From the NCBI GenBank assembly GCA_024362935.1, contig JANCRA010000014.1:4607001-4671000 (forward strand): DNA of 64,000 nucleotides. Direction: 5' to 3'. How positions within the stretch are numbered: the first letter of the stretch is position 1; each line of letters begins with the position of its first letter. The position numbers and the translations under genes are program-made. Source of the DNA: Setophaga petechia (taxonomy: Eukaryota; Chordata; Aves; Passeriformes; Parulidae). Of this stretch, positions 62,601 to 64,000 are shown piece by piece. Below the pieces are notes generated by a model. The model searched no databases. It was not told the DNA's origin and saw only the letters and a list, made by a program, of their open reading frames with translations.

Positions 62601-64000
62601 TGCATTTTCCACTGAGAAACCCACAGAAAAGCTACAACAAATTCAGGCCCTGGTGTTCCTGCTGACACATCTTATCCTCACCACCAGTGTCTGCAGACTT
62701 CCTACACACTCACAGAAAATTAGCACAGTACAAGATTTGGATTAATGAACATATTTTGCCTTGAGTTTGTTCTACATATGGTATCTACAGCACATGATTA
62801 GCTGCCTGTGAAGCTGAAAGATGCCTTAGATCCTTCCAAAAGATCAAAGTAGTACCATCAGCTGGGTGTTCAATTATTAGTGTCAACGATTCATAACAGA
62901 CCAACCTCATCTTGCTTTTGCTGGAGGGTAAGATTTCTGTAAAGCCATGGATAGCTGAATTAAATTATAAATCACTTCAACAAGAAGCCTTTCTTTGTTA
63001 TTAGTGTGGTAAATAAGGGCATCTGGATGCACATCAATCACACCTGAAACTGAATCAGACAATTACTGAAATGTAAGTGTATAATTACCTTCTGAAATAG
63101 CCTCCTATTGAGAAGGTAGAAGAGCTGCTTTAAGTAACAGAATCATTCAGCACTGCATTCCAAAACCTGTCCTCCCCTATTCTGAGAGTAAAAACATCTG
63201 TGAGAGTATTTGCAATAATATTTTACAATCTTTCCATAAGACATTTAACATACAAACTTTTAAAATATATAGTCCTTTCAGGTACAAAGAGGCTCAACCC
63301 TTCATCCCTTGCAGTCCTGTGTGCAATACTGAAACTATTAATGAGGGTACAGGATGAGCTAAAATTTGGCTTTTACTTCCAAGGTGGTGCAATTACATTG
63401 GATAGCATCAGTTTGTACTGCTAAGGATTAATATCAGTGCAATATGTTATGCAAACAGACATCAACACCTCAGAACATCAGGTAACACATCAGGTCAAAT
63501 TACCACTTGAAAAAACACATGAGGCTTAAGGGAGCTTAAGATCAATATCACAGGAGCAAACACTGACTTCAGACACCTGGACTGAAGTGCTCAGCAGTGG
63601 GTGAGTCCCTGCAGACTCTGTTCAGCTCCATGGAGGTTATGAAGATTAATATATATACTCATTCTAAGAACTGGGTTATTGATGTGCCCTGCAGGGTACA
63701 CAAAGAGACACAGAGACCACAAACAGCAACTTGTCATCAAAGTAAAAAGGGAGAACACAGTCCTGTGCTCAACCATTCACTTATCCCAAAATATGCAAAC
63801 TTTCTTCCCTTCCCTTTAGGATAAATAACTGCTACTTTTGGAAATGGGATAATCTAAATTTTTCAAAGCATTGCAGAATGGAAAAGAAGTTAATTTCTGA
63901 TGGTTCCACAGAATGTATGCATCACTTCCTACTGCTGAATGGACACCTCAGAATCAAGCTTGTTCCCTAAGAACCTTCACCAAGAGAATTCAAAGCATTT
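59609..64000. other. Intergenic or intronic, no gene recognised
   Basis: A/T-rich, with a 27-bp tandem duplication at 60389-60442 and several A and T runs. I could support no exon. The window ends without a visible gene boundary. Confidence 0.4.
60389..60442 (+). repeat. 27-bp tandem duplication
   Basis: Two copies of a 27-base unit beginning ACAGCACCTTCACCCCAAGA, with one substitution near the end. Confidence 0.9.

Overview
The window looks like nuclear DNA of a bird, probably a passerine. The evidence is a spliced vertebrate HSD17B2 gene, a vertebrate-type arylamine N-acetyltransferase gene, degenerate CR1 LINE 3' ends in both orientations, and a solo LTR resembling passerine ERV LTRs. All calls come from reading the sequence; no database or alignment was run.

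Layout. Positions 1-8500 hold one intact NAT coding exon (4275-5147, minus strand), flanked by two direct copies of a roughly 1.1 kb block (1-1153 and 7385-8497). Positions 8500-36500 have no gene I can support. They contain a solo LTR (about 10325-10770), a CR1 3' end (about 32228-32391), simple repeats, a G/T-rich tract and a 94-bp direct duplication (28655-28748 and 30083-30176). A 78-bp GC-rich minisatellite sits at about 36566-37032.

HSD17B2 occupies 38886-49376 on the minus strand as five coding exons, all four introns in phase 1. They give a 384-residue enzyme with intact short-chain dehydrogenase motifs. A TATA box lies about 75 bp upstream of the start. A 29-bp tandem repeat lies next to the first splice donor, and a CR1 remnant lies in intron 1. 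Positions 49500-64000 are mostly gene-free by eye, except for a degenerate, possibly once-coding stretch at about 52500-53400 (minus strand) that I could not name.

Both recognised genes are on the minus strand. NAT acetylates arylamines and hydrazines in the cytosol. HSD17B2 oxidises 17-beta-hydroxysteroids in the endoplasmic reticulum. Nothing shows that they work together. I found no convincing new biological system. The best leads are the NAT-flanking duplication (which predicts a NAT paralogue left of the window), the minisatellite with a splice-donor-like site in every unit, the repeat beside the HSD17B2 exon 1 donor, and the unnamed degenerate stretch at 53 kb.
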